Source of the DNA: Streptomyces verrucosisporus
GTDB taxonomy: Bacteria; Actinomycetota; Actinomycetes; Streptomycetales; Streptomycetaceae
Assembly (NCBI RefSeq): GCF_017114865.1
Contig: NZ_JADEYH010000008.1
Span: forward strand, 1 to 64,000
Length of the DNA stretch: 64,000 nt
Direction of reading: 5' to 3'
The position numbers and the translations under genes were made by a program. The notes beneath the pieces are model-generated. The model was not told the DNA's origin and ran no database searches. It worked only from the letters and a program-made list of their open reading frames with translations. Positions 20,100-29,470 of the stretch are shown here, piece after piece (the stretch's first letter is position 1; every line of letters begins with the position of its first letter).

Positions 20100-20402
20100 G
20101 GTCTCTCCCCGTGGTCTGGTGCGGTGTCCCGCACATCGATCCGCTTACTGGGCGGTAACTTCCACCCCGGTTTCTACTGGGCCGCCCGCGGGGCGGCAAC
20201 GACCGCCGGGCGGTGGCGGCGGACTGTGTGCGTTTCACCTGTCCGATGGAGAATCCGCCGGGGCTTGACGGCAGGGGCCGCTGACCTGCGCCGTCGTCCG
20301 ATGCGAGCGAGCGGGGCGGAACGGGACCGGGGGAGTTCGGCGCGCGGGAGCCGCCGTATGCTGTCGGGGCACCCGGAGCGGCCTTACACGAAAGTGGTGG
20401 CG
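20100..20402. other. Intergenic region between rv3235-like and DUF6912 genes
   Basis: A divergent 303-bp gap with no coding signal. A TATGCT hexamer at 20357-20362 could be a -10 for the rightward gene, about 40 bp before its ATG; nothing else is clear. Confidence 0.4.
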
Positions 20403-20918
20403 ATGCGCGTCTATGTCCCCCTCACCCTGCCCGGCCTGGCGGCCGCGCACCGGGCGGGCGAGCTCGGCCCCGGCCCGCTGACCGCCTACGCGGTCACCCC
20501 CGGGCTGCGCGAGTGGTACGTCTCGGACGACATCGAGGAGCTGGAGTACGCCGCGCTCGGCCGCGCCGCGCAGGCCTCGCTGCGGCTCCTGGCCGTCGCC
20601 CCGGACGCCCCGCGCCGCCGGGTCGTGGTCGCCGTCGACGTGCCCGACCGCGAGGCCGTGGCCGACCCGGACCGCGGTCTGGACCCGGCCGCGCTGGGCG
20701 AGGTGCGGATCGAGCGGGCCGTACCGCTGGACCGGGCCGCCGCCGTGCACGTGGACGGCGGCGACGCCGAGGCGGACGTCGCCGCGGCGGCACAGGCGCT
20801 GGGCGCGGCCGACCACGGCGACGACGACGCCCGCTTCACGGTGGACGGTGCGGACGACCACGAGCTGCTGTGGTACGCCACCCAGGAGATCGGCGACATC
20901 GTGGAGGGGCCGGCCTGA
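20403..20918 (+). CDS. DUF6912 family protein
   Basis: A 171-residue acidic protein starting MRVYVPLTLPGLAAAHRAGE and ending WYATQEIGDIVEGPA. The N-terminal strand MRVYVPLTL and the WYVSDDIEELEYAAL segment are typical of this actinomycete-specific family. No catalytic motif or membrane segment is visible and the function is unknown. ATG 20403 is the first methionine that keeps the conserved N-terminus; weak GGTGG precedes it. Confidence 0.85.
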   Translation: MRVYVPLTLPGLAAAHRAGELGPGPLTAYAVTPGLREWYVSDDIEELEYAALGRAAQASLRLLAVAPDAPRRRVVVAVDVPDREAVADPDRGLDPAALGEVRIERAVPLDRAAAVHVDGGDAEADVAAAAQALGAADHGDDDARFTVDGADDHELLWYATQEIGDIVEGPA

Positions 20919-21012
20919 GTCCGTCCCCGGCCGGCGCCCCGGCCCGGTCGGGGACGGGGCTCCGGCCGGCCGCGCCTGTCGCCTGTCACACCCACCCCTT
21001 ACCGTCGTGGGT

Positions 21013-21696
21013 ATGGACTCGGGCACGGGGAGAGCCCACATCGTGTGGGACTGGAACGGCACGCTGCTGCACGACATCGACGCGGTCATCGCCGCGACCA
21101 ACGCCGCCTTCGCCGAGATAGGGCTGCCGCCCATCACGCTGGAGCGCTACCGGGAGCTGTACTGCGTACCCGTGCCGCGCTTCTACGAGCGTCTGATGGG
21201 GAGGCTGCCCACCGACGAGGAGTGGGCCGGAATGGACGAGGTCTTCCACCGGCACTACTTCGCGCGCGTCGAGCGGGTGGGGCTCGCCGACGGCGCGGCG
21301 GAACTGCTCGCCGCGCGGCGGGAGGCCGGGCTGACCCAGTCGCTGTGCTCCCTTGCCCCGCACGACCATCTGGTGCCGCTGGTGCGCAGACACGGCATCG
21401 AGGAGCACTTCGTCCGGGTCGACGGGAACCTCGGGGGCGGCAGCGGGTCGGGCACCGGCAAGGCCCGGCAGATGGCGGCGCACGTGGCGGCGCTCGACGG
21501 GTTCGATCCCCGCCGCACCGTGGTGGTCGGCGACGCGGTGGACGACGCGGTGGCGGCCGCCGCCGTGGGCGCGCGGGCCGTGCTGTACACCGGCGGCTCG
21601 CACAGCAGGAGCAGCCTTCGGGCGGCCGGGGTGCCGGTGGTGGACAGCCTCGCCGAGGCGGTGGAGGTGGCCGAGCACGTGATCGGGGAGCACTGA
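21013..21696 (+). CDS. HAD-superfamily hydrolase
   Basis: A 227-residue phosphatase-like enzyme. HAD motif I is DWNGTLLHD: the nucleophile Asp is present, but the second position of the usual DxDGT is Asn. Motif III is the Lys in GTGKARQ and motif IV is VVVGDAVDDAVAAA. The cap follows motif I as in phosphoglycolate-phosphatase-like members. The substrate is unknown. The start at ATG 21013 has no Shine-Dalgarno sequence. Confidence 0.87.
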   Translation: MDSGTGRAHIVWDWNGTLLHDIDAVIAATNAAFAEIGLPPITLERYRELYCVPVPRFYERLMGRLPTDEEWAGMDEVFHRHYFARVERVGLADGAAELLAARREAGLTQSLCSLAPHDHLVPLVRRHGIEEHFVRVDGNLGGGSGSGTGKARQMAAHVAALDGFDPRRTVVVGDAVDDAVAAAAVGARAVLYTGGSHSRSSLRAAGVPVVDSLAEAVEVAEHVIGEH

Positions 21697-22066
21697 CACC
21701 GCCGTGCGGTACCGGGAGAGCGCTGCACGCCGTCGTACGCCGTCCGGCGCCGCGCCTTCCGCGGCCTGCCGGATGCTGTCCACAACGTCCAACTCCGACC
21801 ACTGGTTTTGTACACATACTGGCCATGACGGGGTCCGGCCGGAGAGGGGTAGCCTAGCCGCGTGATCAGCGAGACACCCGCGGGAGGCAGTGCCGCCCCC
21901 GACCCCGGGCACCCGTGCGGCGCAGCCGGGACCGGGGGTGCCGCGGATCACCCCGTCTCCGGGCATGACGCCCCGCTCCGGCGGACACCTGGTGTGCCGG
22001 CGTCAGGCCCTCAGAACCCTCAACGCCTTGACGTCACGCAACGGCGCGCGACAGGAGCCAGACGAC
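21697..22066 (+). other. 370-bp intergenic region before the NAD-GDH gene
   Basis: Contains an AT-richer patch near 21800-21825 and TAGCCT at 21848-21853. A GTG at 21862, eight bases after TAGCCT, opens an 89-codon frame (to 22131) that runs into the GDH gene in another frame. It could be a leaderless upstream ORF, but its composition is weak. Confidence 0.4.
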
Positions 22067-25000
22067 ATGCAGACCAAGCTGGACGAAGCAAAGGCCGAGC
22101 TGCTCGAACGAGCCGCCCGGGTCGCCGATAGCGGTCCCGCCGGCAGCCAACCCGTACCGGGGCTGGACGCCGGGACCCTCGGCTCGTACCTCCAGCGCTA
22201 CTACCTGCACACCGCTCCCGAGGACCTCACCGACCGCGACCCGGTCGACGTCTACGGGGCCGCGGTCTCCCACTGCCGGCTGGCCCAGCAGCGCCCCCAG
22301 GGCACCGCGAACGTCCGCGTCCACACCCCGTCCGTCGAGGAGAACGGCTGGACGTGTACCCACAGCGTCGTGGAGGTCGTCACCGACGACATGCCCTTCC
22401 TGGTGGACTCGGTCACCAACGAACTGACCAGGCAGGGACGCGGCATCCACCTGGTGGTCCACCCCCAGGTGGTCGTCCGCCGCGATGTCACCGGCCGGCT
22501 GCTCCAGGTCCTGGACTCGGGCGCCCGGCCCGGGCAGGGGCTGCCGGACGACGCGCTCACCGAGTCCTGGATCCACGTCGAGATCGACCGCGAGACCGAC
22601 CGCGAGGACCTCGGACGGATCACCGCCGACCTGCGGCGCGTCCTGTCCGACGTGCGCGAGGCCGTCGAGGACTGGCAGAAGATGCGGAACGCCGCGCTGC
22701 GGATCGCCGACGGCCTGCCCGACGAGCCGCTCGCCGACGATCTGCCCGAACAGGAGGTGGAGGAGGCGCGCGAGCTGCTGCGCTGGCTCGCGGACGATCA
22801 CTTCACCTTCCTGGGCTACCGCGAGTACGAGCTGACCACCGAGAGCGTGGACGGTGCCGAGGAGCTGCTGCTCAGCGCCGTCCCGGGCACCGGCCTGGGC
22901 ATCCTGCGCTCCGACCCCCACCACGACGACCGGGGCGACGGGGATCCGGGCGGGGAGCGGGACGGCGCCTCCGTACCTCCCCACGCGCCCGCCCACACCC
23001 ACGCCCACCCTGTCTCGCCCTCCTTCAACCGCCTCCCGGCCGGCGTCCGCGCCAAGGCCCGCGAGCACCGGCTGCTGGTGCTCACCAAGGCCAACAGCCG
23101 GGCCACCGTCCACCGCCCCTCCTACCTCGACTACATCGGGGTGAAGAAGTTCGACGAGGCGGGCAACGTGGTGGGGGAGCGCCGCTTCCTCGGACTGTTC
23201 TCGTCGGCCGCGTACACCGAGTCGGTGCGCCGGGTGCCCGTCATCCGCCGCAAGGTCGGGGAGGTGATCGGCTCCACCGGCTTCGTCCCCGACAGCCACG
23301 ACGGCCGCGATCTGCTCCAGATCCTGGAGACGTACCCGCGCGACGAGCTCTTCCAGATCCCGGCCGACGAGCTGCGCGAGATCGCCACCTCCGTGCTGTA
23401 CCTCCAGGAGCGCCGCAAACTCCGGCTCTACCTGCGGCAGGACGAGTACGGCCGCTACTACTCCGCGCTGGTCTACCTGCCGCGCGACCGCTACACCACC
23501 GCAGTGCGACTGCGGATGACCGACATCCTCATGGAGGAACTGGGCGGCACCAGCGTCGACTTCACCGCCTGGAACACCGAGTCCGTCCTCGCCCGGCTGC
23601 ACTTCGTCGTCCGCGTCCCGCAGGGCACCGAGCTGGTACAGCTGACCCACGCCGACGCCGAGCGCATCGAGGCCCGGCTGGTGGAGGCCGCCCGCTCCTG
23701 GGCCGACGGCTTCTCCGAGGCGCTGGTCGCCGAGGTCGGCGAGGAGCGGGCGGCCCGGCTCGCCCACCGCTACGGCGGTGCCTTCCCCGAGGGCTACAAG
23801 GCCGACTTCCCGCCCCGCACCGCCGTCGCCGACCTCCAGTACATCCAGGGCCTGGAACGGGGCGAGGGGGTCAGCGACTTCGCGCTCAGCCTGTACGAGC
23901 CGGTCGGGGCCGGCCCCGGCGAGCGCCGTTTCAAGATCTACCGCACCGGCGAGCCCGTCTCGCTCTCCGCTGTGCTGCCGATCCTCCAGGCCATGGGCGT
24001 CGAGGTCGTCGACGAGCGCCCCTACGAACTGCGCTGCGCCGACCGCTCCCCGGCGTGGATCTACGACTTCGGGCTCCGGCTGCCGGCGAACCACGCGCAG
24101 AACCTGGAGGGCGACGCCCGCGAGCGCTTCCAGGACGCCTTCGCCGCCGTCTGGAGCGGCGAGGCCGAGAGCGACGGCTTCAACGCGCTGGTGCTGTCGG
24201 CCGGACTGACCTGGCGGCAGGCGATGGTGCTGCGCGCCTACGCCAAGTACCTGCGGCAGGCCGGCTCGCCCTTCAGCCAGGACTACATGGAGGACACCCT
24301 CCGCCGCAACGTCCACACCACCCGGCTGCTGGTCAGTCTCTTCGAGGCCCGTCTCTCCCCCGACCGCGCCGCCGCCGGCCACGAGCTGACCGACGGCCTG
24401 CTGGAGGAGCTGGACGGGGCGCTGGACCAGGTCGCCTCGCTGGACGAGGACCGCATCCTGCGCTCCTTCCTCACCCTCATCAAGGCCACCCTGCGCACGA
24501 ACTACTTCCAGCCGCGCGACGAGGAGTCGGGCCGGCCGCACGCGTACGTGTCGATGAAGTTCGACCCGCAGGCCATCCCGGACCTGCCCGCGCCCCGCCC
24601 GGCGTACGAGATCTGGGTGTACTCGCCGCGGGTGGAGGGCGTGCACCTGCGCTTCGGCAAGGTCGCCCGCGGTGGCCTGCGCTGGTCCGACCGGCGCGAG
24701 GACTTCCGTACCGAGATCCTGGGTCTGGTCAAGGCGCAGGAGGTCAAGAACACGGTGATCGTGCCGGTGGGGGCCAAGGGCGGCTTCGTCGGCAAGCGGC
24801 TGCCCGACCCCTCGGCGGACCGCGACGCATGGCTGGCCGAGGGCGTCGCCTGCTACAAGACCTTCATCTCCGGCATGCTCGACATCACCGACAACCTCGT
24901 GGGCGGCCAGGTCGTGCCGCCCGAGCGAGTGGTGCGGCACGACGGTGACGACACCTACCTGGTCGTCGCCGCCGACAAGGGCACCGCCTCCTTCTCCGAC

Positions 25001-27079
25001 ACCGCCAACGAGGTCGCCACCGCCTACGGCTTCTGGCTCGGCGACGCCTTCGCCTCCGGCGGCTCGGCCGGCTACGACCACAAGGCCATGGGCATCACCG
25101 CCCGCGGCGCCTGGGAGTCGGTCAAGCGGCACTTCCGCGAGCTCGGCCACGACACCCAGACCGAGGACTTCACGGTCGTCGGCATCGGCGACATGTCCGG
25201 GGACGTCTTCGGCAACGGGATGCTGCTCAGCGAGCACATCCGGCTGGTGGCCGCCTTCGACCACCGGCACATCTTCCTCGACCCGGACCCGGACGCGGCC
25301 ACCTCCTACGCCGAACGCCGCCGGCTGTTCGAACTGCCGCGCTCCTCCTGGGCCGACTACGACACCTCGCTGCTGTCGCCCGGCGGCGGCGTCCATCCCC
25401 GCAGCGCCAAGTCCATCCCCGTCGGCGCGCAGGTGCGCCAGGCGCTGGGCATCGAGGACGGCGTCACCAAGATGACCCCGGCCGAGCTGATGAGGGCCAT
25501 CCTCAAGGCCCCGGTGGACCTGCTGTGGAACGGCGGCATCGGCACCTACGTCAAGGCGTCCGCCGAGACCGACGCCGACGTCGGCGACAAGGCCAACGAC
25601 GCGATCCGCGTCGACGGCCGGGATCTGCGGGTGCGGGTCGTCGGGGAGGGCGGCAACCTGGGCCTGACCCAGCTCGGCCGCATCGAGTTCGCGCACGAGG
25701 GCGGCCGGATCAACACCGACGCCATCGACAACAGCGCGGGTGTGGACTCCTCCGACCACGAGGTCAACATCAAGATCCTGCTCAACTCGGTCGTCACCGA
25801 AGGGGACATGACCGTCAAGCAGCGCAACAGGCTGCTGGCGGAGATGACCGACGAGGTCGCCGAGCTGGTGCTGCGCAACAACTACGCGCAGAACGTGGCG
25901 CTGGCCAACGCGATGCGGCAGGCGCCCGATCTGCTCCACGCCCAGCAGCGCCTCATGCGCAGCCTGTCCCGCCAGGGACGGCTGGACCGGCAGCTGGAGT
26001 TCCTGCCGGCCGACCGGCAGATCCGCGAGCGGCTGGCACACGGCCACGGACTGACCCAGCCCGAGATGGCGGTGCTGCTGGCGTACGCCAAGATCACCGT
26101 CACCGAGGAGCTGGCCGACACCGATCTGGCGGACGACCCTTATCTGCAGCGACTGGCGCACGCGTACTTCCCCAGCGCACTGCGCGACCGCTTCCCCGAG
26201 CAGATCGAGCGCCACGCCCTGCGGCGCGAGATCGTCACGACCCTCCTGGTCAACGACACGGTCAACACGGGCGGCTCGACCCTGGTGCACCGGATGAAGG
26301 AGGAGTCGGGCGCCTCGGCGGAGGAGATCGTGCGGGCGCACACCGCAGCCCGGGAGATCTTCGGCCTGGCCCGGGTCTGGGACGAGGTCGAGGAGCTGGA
26401 CAACGCCGTGGCCGCCGACGTCCAGACCCGGATGCGGCTGCACGCCAGGCGGCTGGTCGAGCGGGGCACCCGCTGGCTGCTGAACAACCGGCCGCAGCCG
26501 CTGAAGCTCGCCGAGACCATCGAGGTCTTCCGGGAGCGGGTGGAGGTGGTCTGGTCCCAGCTGCCCAAGCTGCTCAGGGGCGCCGACCTGGACTGGCACC
26601 AGAGCGTCGAGGACGAGCTGACCGGTGCCGGGGTCCCCGGCGACCTGGCGCTGCGGGTGGCGGGCTTCTCCTCCGCCTTCCCCGCGCTGGACGTGGTGGC
26701 CGTCGCCGACCGCACCGGCCGCGAACTGCTGGACGTCGCCGAGGTCTACTACGACCTGGCCGACCGGCTGGGCATCACCGAGCTCCAGGACAGGGTGAGC
26801 GAGCTGCCGCGCTCCGACCGCTGGCAGTCAATGGCCCGCGCGGCGATCCGCGAGGACCTCTACGCCGCCCACCAGCTCCTCACCGCGGACGTGCTGGCCT
26901 CCGGGGACGGCAGCGCCACGCCCGAGCAGCGTTTCAAGGCGTGGGAGGAGAAGAGCGCCGCCGTCCTGGGACGGGCCAGGGCCACGCTTGAGGAGATCCG
27001 CGAGTCGGACACCTTCGACCTGGCGAACCTGTCGGTGGCGATGCGCACGATGCGCACACTGCTGCGCAGCAACCGCTGA
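22067..27079 (+). CDS. gdhB: NAD-specific glutamate dehydrogenase, 180-kDa class
   Basis: A 1670-residue enzyme that oxidises L-glutamate to 2-oxoglutarate and ammonium with NAD. The N-terminal half contains regulatory ACT-like regions (CTHSVVEVVTDDMPFLVDSV). The catalytic core shows KVARGGLRWSDRREDFRTE, the substrate loop VPVGAKGGFVGKRLP, and a Rossmann-like nucleotide region around VVGIGDMSGDVFGNGMLLS. Length and architecture fit the large class first described in Streptomyces clavuligerus. ATG 22067 is preceded by AGGAG. The open frame extends to 21890 without homology. The symbol follows common usage for this class; some annotate it only as NAD-GDH. Confidence 0.95.
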   Translation: MQTKLDEAKAELLERAARVADSGPAGSQPVPGLDAGTLGSYLQRYYLHTAPEDLTDRDPVDVYGAAVSHCRLAQQRPQGTANVRVHTPSVEENGWTCTHSVVEVVTDDMPFLVDSVTNELTRQGRGIHLVVHPQVVVRRDVTGRLLQVLDSGARPGQGLPDDALTESWIHVEIDRETDREDLGRITADLRRVLSDVREAVEDWQKMRNAALRIADGLPDEPLADDLPEQEVEEARELLRWLADDHFTFLGYREYELTTESVDGAEELLLSAVPGTGLGILRSDPHHDDRGDGDPGGERDGASVPPHAPAHTHAHPVSPSFNRLPAGVRAKAREHRLLVLTKANSRATVHRPSYLDYIGVKKFDEAGNVVGERRFLGLFSSAAYTESVRRVPVIRRKVGEVIGSTGFVPDSHDGRDLLQILETYPRDELFQIPADELREIATSVLYLQERRKLRLYLRQDEYGRYYSALVYLPRDRYTTAVRLRMTDILMEELGGTSVDFTAWNTESVLARLHFVVRVPQGTELVQLTHADAERIEARLVEAARSWADGFSEALVAEVGEERAARLAHRYGGAFPEGYKADFPPRTAVADLQYIQGLERGEGVSDFALSLYEPVGAGPGERRFKIYRTGEPVSLSAVLPILQAMGVEVVDERPYELRCADRSPAWIYDFGLRLPANHAQNLEGDARERFQDAFAAVWSGEAESDGFNALVLSAGLTWRQAMVLRAYAKYLRQAGSPFSQDYMEDTLRRNVHTTRLLVSLFEARLSPDRAAAGHELTDGLLEELDGALDQVASLDEDRILRSFLTLIKATLRTNYFQPRDEESGRPHAYVSMKFDPQAIPDLPAPRPAYEIWVYSPRVEGVHLRFGKVARGGLRWSDRREDFRTEILGLVKAQEVKNTVIVPVGAKGGFVGKRLPDPSADRDAWLAEGVACYKTFISGMLDITDNLVGGQVVPPERVVRHDGDDTYLVVAADKGTASFSDTANEVATAYGFWLGDAFASGGSAGYDHKAMGITARGAWESVKRHFRELGHDTQTEDFTVVGIGDMSGDVFGNGMLLSEHIRLVAAFDHRHIFLDPDPDAATSYAERRRLFELPRSSWADYDTSLLSPGGGVHPRSAKSIPVGAQVRQALGIEDGVTKMTPAELMRAILKAPVDLLWNGGIGTYVKASAETDADVGDKANDAIRVDGRDLRVRVVGEGGNLGLTQLGRIEFAHEGGRINTDAIDNSAGVDSSDHEVNIKILLNSVVTEGDMTVKQRNRLLAEMTDEVAELVLRNNYAQNVALANAMRQAPDLLHAQQRLMRSLSRQGRLDRQLEFLPADRQIRERLAHGHGLTQPEMAVLLAYAKITVTEELADTDLADDPYLQRLAHAYFPSALRDRFPEQIERHALRREIVTTLLVNDTVNTGGSTLVHRMKEESGASAEEIVRAHTAAREIFGLARVWDEVEELDNAVAADVQTRMRLHARRLVERGTRWLLNNRPQPLKLAETIEVFRERVEVVWSQLPKLLRGADLDWHQSVEDELTGAGVPGDLALRVAGFSSAFPALDVVAVADRTGRELLDVAEVYYDLADRLGITELQDRVSELPRSDRWQSMARAAIREDLYAAHQLLTADVLASGDGSATPEQRFKAWEEKSAAVLGRARATLEEIRESDTFDLANLSVAMRTMRTLLRSNR

Positions 27080-27109
27080 CCGACCGCTGACGCGCCGCGG
27101 CGCGGGAAG

Positions 27110-27153
27110 CACGGTGAGAGGGGGCGGCCGGACGGCCGCCCCCTCTCACCGTG
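27110..27153. terminator. Bidirectional terminator between GDH and the sugar ABC operon
   Basis: A perfect 20-bp stem (arms 27110-27129 and 27134-27153) with a 4-nt loop sits between convergent genes. Confidence 0.88.
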
Positions 27154-27171
27154 TGCGGCGCCGGACCGGCC

Positions 27172-28122
27172 CTACTTCACCGCGCCGGCCATCACGCCCG
27201 AGACGAACTGCCGCTGGAAGGCGAAGAACACCACCAGCGGGATCACCATCGACACGAACGCGCCCGATGCCAGTACGTCGATGTTGTTGCCGAACTGGCG
27301 CACCTGCTGCTGGAGGGCGACCGTGACCGGCGGATCGCCCGCGTCGGCGAAGATCAGCGCCACCAGCATGTCGTTCCACACCCACAGGAACTGGAAGATG
27401 CCCAGGCTCGCGATCGCCGGGCCGCCCAGCGGCAGCACGACACGGGTGAACAGCCGCACCTCGCCGGCACCGTCCAGCCGCGCGGCCTCCAGCATCTCCC
27501 GCGGGATCTCCGCGAAGAAGTTGCGCAGCAGGAAGATCGCGAACGGCAGGCCGAACGCCGTGTGGAAGACCACCACGCCGACGGTGGTCTCGAAGATCCC
27601 CAGGGTGTTGAAGAGTTTCGCCACCGGGATCAGCGCCACCTGCACCGGCACCACCAGCAGCCCGACGACGGCCAGGAACCACCAGTCCCGGCCGGGGAAG
27701 TCTAGCCAGGCGAAGGCGTATCCGGCCAGCGAGCCGATCACCACGACCAGCACCGTGGAGGGCACGGTGATGACCAGGGTGGTCAGCAGGGAGCCGGTGA
27801 TGGCGTCGTTCTCCAGCAGGGAGAGGTAGTTGGAAGCCGTCAGCTGCGACCAGTCGCCCAGCGCCGTCCACCAGCCTGAGGAGGAGACATCGGAACGTTC
27901 CCGGAGGGAGGACAGCAGCAGCCCGGTGGTCGGCAGCAGCCACAGCAGGGCGACCACCACCAGGGTGAAGCGCACCGCCCAGTGCCCGGTGAACGCGGCG
28001 ATCCGCGCGCCGAGCGGCCGGTGCGGCCGGCGCGTCCGTCCGTTCCGTTCCGGTCCCGTCGGCACGGGCGCGGCTCCGGATACCGGCTCCGGGCCGGATG
28101 CTGCCTCGGAGAGGGTGCTCAC
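27172..28122 (-). CDS. Carbohydrate ABC transporter permease (MalG type)
   Basis: A 316-residue inner-membrane permease with about six transmembrane helices (first at residues 50-72). The cytoplasmic EAA loop that docks the ATPase is [20 protein letters not shown]. The C-terminus ([14 protein letters not shown]) is typical of MalG-type subunits. It begins with GTG at 28122, overlapping the stop of the upstream permease (GTGA), so the two are translationally coupled. It is the last gene of the importer operon. Confidence 0.93.
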   Translation of the reverse strand: MSTLSEAASGPEPVSGAAPVPTGPERNGRTRRPHRPLGARIAAFTGHWAVRFTLVVVALLWLLPTTGLLLSSLRERSDVSSSGWWTALGDWSQLTASNYLSLLENDAITGSLLTTLVITVPSTVLVVVIGSLAGYAFAWLDFPGRDWWFLAVVGLLVVPVQVALIPVAKLFNTLGIFETTVGVVVFHTAFGLPFAIFLLRNFFAEIPREMLEAARLDGAGEVRLFTRVVLPLGGPAIASLGIFQFLWVWNDMLVALIFADAGDPPVTVALQQQVRQFGNNIDVLASGAFVSMVIPLVVFFAFQRQFVSGVMAGAVK

Positions 28123-29444
28123 CGTCGGTTCTCCCTCCTCAGCCGCCGGATGTTGAAGACCATCACCGGCACCACCAGCAGCAGCAACAGCACCGCGATG
28201 GCGCTGCCCACGCCCTGGTCAGCGCCCGTGCCGAAGGACGACAGGTACAGCTGGAGCGCCAGTACGTTCGCGTCGGACTGGGTGGCGCCCGGGGCGATGA
28301 TGTAGACGAGGTCGAAGATCTTCAGCACGTTGATCATCAGAGTGACGAGGACCACCGCGAGTACGGGGGCCAGCACCGGCACCGTGACCCTGCGGAAGAC
28401 CTGCCACTCGTTCGCGCCGTCGACCCGCGCCGCCTCCAGCAGTTCGCGCGGCACCCCCGCCAGACCCGCCGCGATCAGCACCATCGCGAAGCCCGCCCAC
28501 ATCCAGACGTAGGAGGCGATGATGGCCGGGGTGACCAGGGACGGTCCGAGCCAGTCGACCCCGTTGTAGGCCTCGGTGAAGTTGGAGGCGGGCAGCCGCA
28601 GGCGGGCGCCGTCCGCCTCGGCAGGCAGGGCGAAGGTGCCGTCCTCGCCGGTGGTGGCGGTGGCCACCACCCTGCCGTCCCGCACGGCCTCGACCACCAC
28701 CCCGGCCAGGGCCTTCTCGCCCGGGTCGACGGCGTTCGGCTCGCCCCCGCCGCCCTTGGCGAAGTCCACCCAGACCGTGCCGGTGACCTTGCCGTCGCCC
28801 GCGGGGCGCGCGGGCGACGCCTCGGCGGCGTCGGCCAGGTCCCGGGGAGGCACGCCCACCAGCGGCAGGTTCGCCGGATCGGCCGCGTCCGCCGCGGACT
28901 TCGTGGTGTACGAGCCGCCGGTCCCCTCCAACTCCCCGTCCGGCCGCGGGCGGGCGCCGGGCCAGGCGGAGGCCTCGTCGAAGGTGTCGTGGACCGAGAC
29001 CCAGACGGCGTTGGCCACCCCGCGGTCCGGGTCCTGCTCGTACACCAGGCGGAAGATGATGCCCGCGGCGAGCATCGAGATGGCCATGGGCATGAAGACG
29101 ATCAGTTTGAACGCGGTGCCCCAGCGCACCCGTTCGGTCAGTACCGCGAAGATCAGCCCGAGGGCGGTGCAGACGGTCGGGGCGACGACCACCCAGACCG
29201 TGTTGTTCCTGATCGCCGTCAGGGTGTCGTCGTCGGTGAACAGCTCGATGTAGTTGCCCAGGCCGACGAACCCGGTACCGGAGGCGTCGAAGAGGCTCCG
29301 GTGGACCGAGTAGACGATGGGATAGACCACCAGCGCGCCCAGCAGTACCAGGGCCGGCAGCAGGAAGCAGGCCGCCGACCAGGGCCGGGCGCGGACGATG
29401 GAGGAGCGGCGGGTCGCCGGGCCGCCCGCTGCGGCGGTCGACAT
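28119..29444 (-). CDS. Sugar ABC transporter permease (MalF type) with extracytoplasmic insert
   Basis: A 441-residue permease, about 130 residues longer than usual. Transmembrane helices 1-3 occupy roughly residues 20-150. An extracytoplasmic stretch of about 140 residues then separates helix 3 from helix 4 ([20 protein letters not shown]). The EAA loop is [20 protein letters not shown]. The insert contains a beta-sandwich-like run ([12 protein letters not shown], then [20 protein letters not shown] and [12 protein letters not shown]) resembling SdrD-B/carboxypeptidase-regulatory folds. Its position corresponds to the P2 loop of E. coli MalF. ATG 29444 is chosen; the frame to 29567 is unconserved. 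Confidence 0.92.
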   Translation of the reverse strand: MSTAAAGGPATRRSSIVRARPWSAACFLLPALVLLGALVVYPIVYSVHRSLFDASGTGFVGLGNYIELFTDDDTLTAIRNNTVWVVVAPTVCTALGLIFAVLTERVRWGTAFKLIVFMPMAISMLAAGIIFRLVYEQDPDRGVANAVWVSVHDTFDEASAWPGARPRPDGELEGTGGSYTTKSAADAADPANLPLVGVPPRDLADAAEASPARPAGDGKVTGTVWVDFAKGGGGEPNAVDPGEKALAGVVVEAVRDGRVVATATTGEDGTFALPAEADGARLRLPASNFTEAYNGVDWLGPSLVTPAIIASYVWMWAGFAMVLIAAGLAGVPRELLEAARVDGANEWQVFRRVTVPVLAPVLAVVLVTLMINVLKIFDLVYIIAPGATQSDANVLALQLYLSSFGTGADQGVGSAIAVLLLLLVVPVMVFNIRRLRRENRR

Positions 29445-29470
29445 GGCAGTCGTGCCTCCGTCCCGGCCCG

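Noticed and set aside
22034..26599. 1521-codon minus-strand open frame opposite NAD-GDH
   Set aside because: A shadow of a strongly biased coding strand; no domain or ribosome-binding site.
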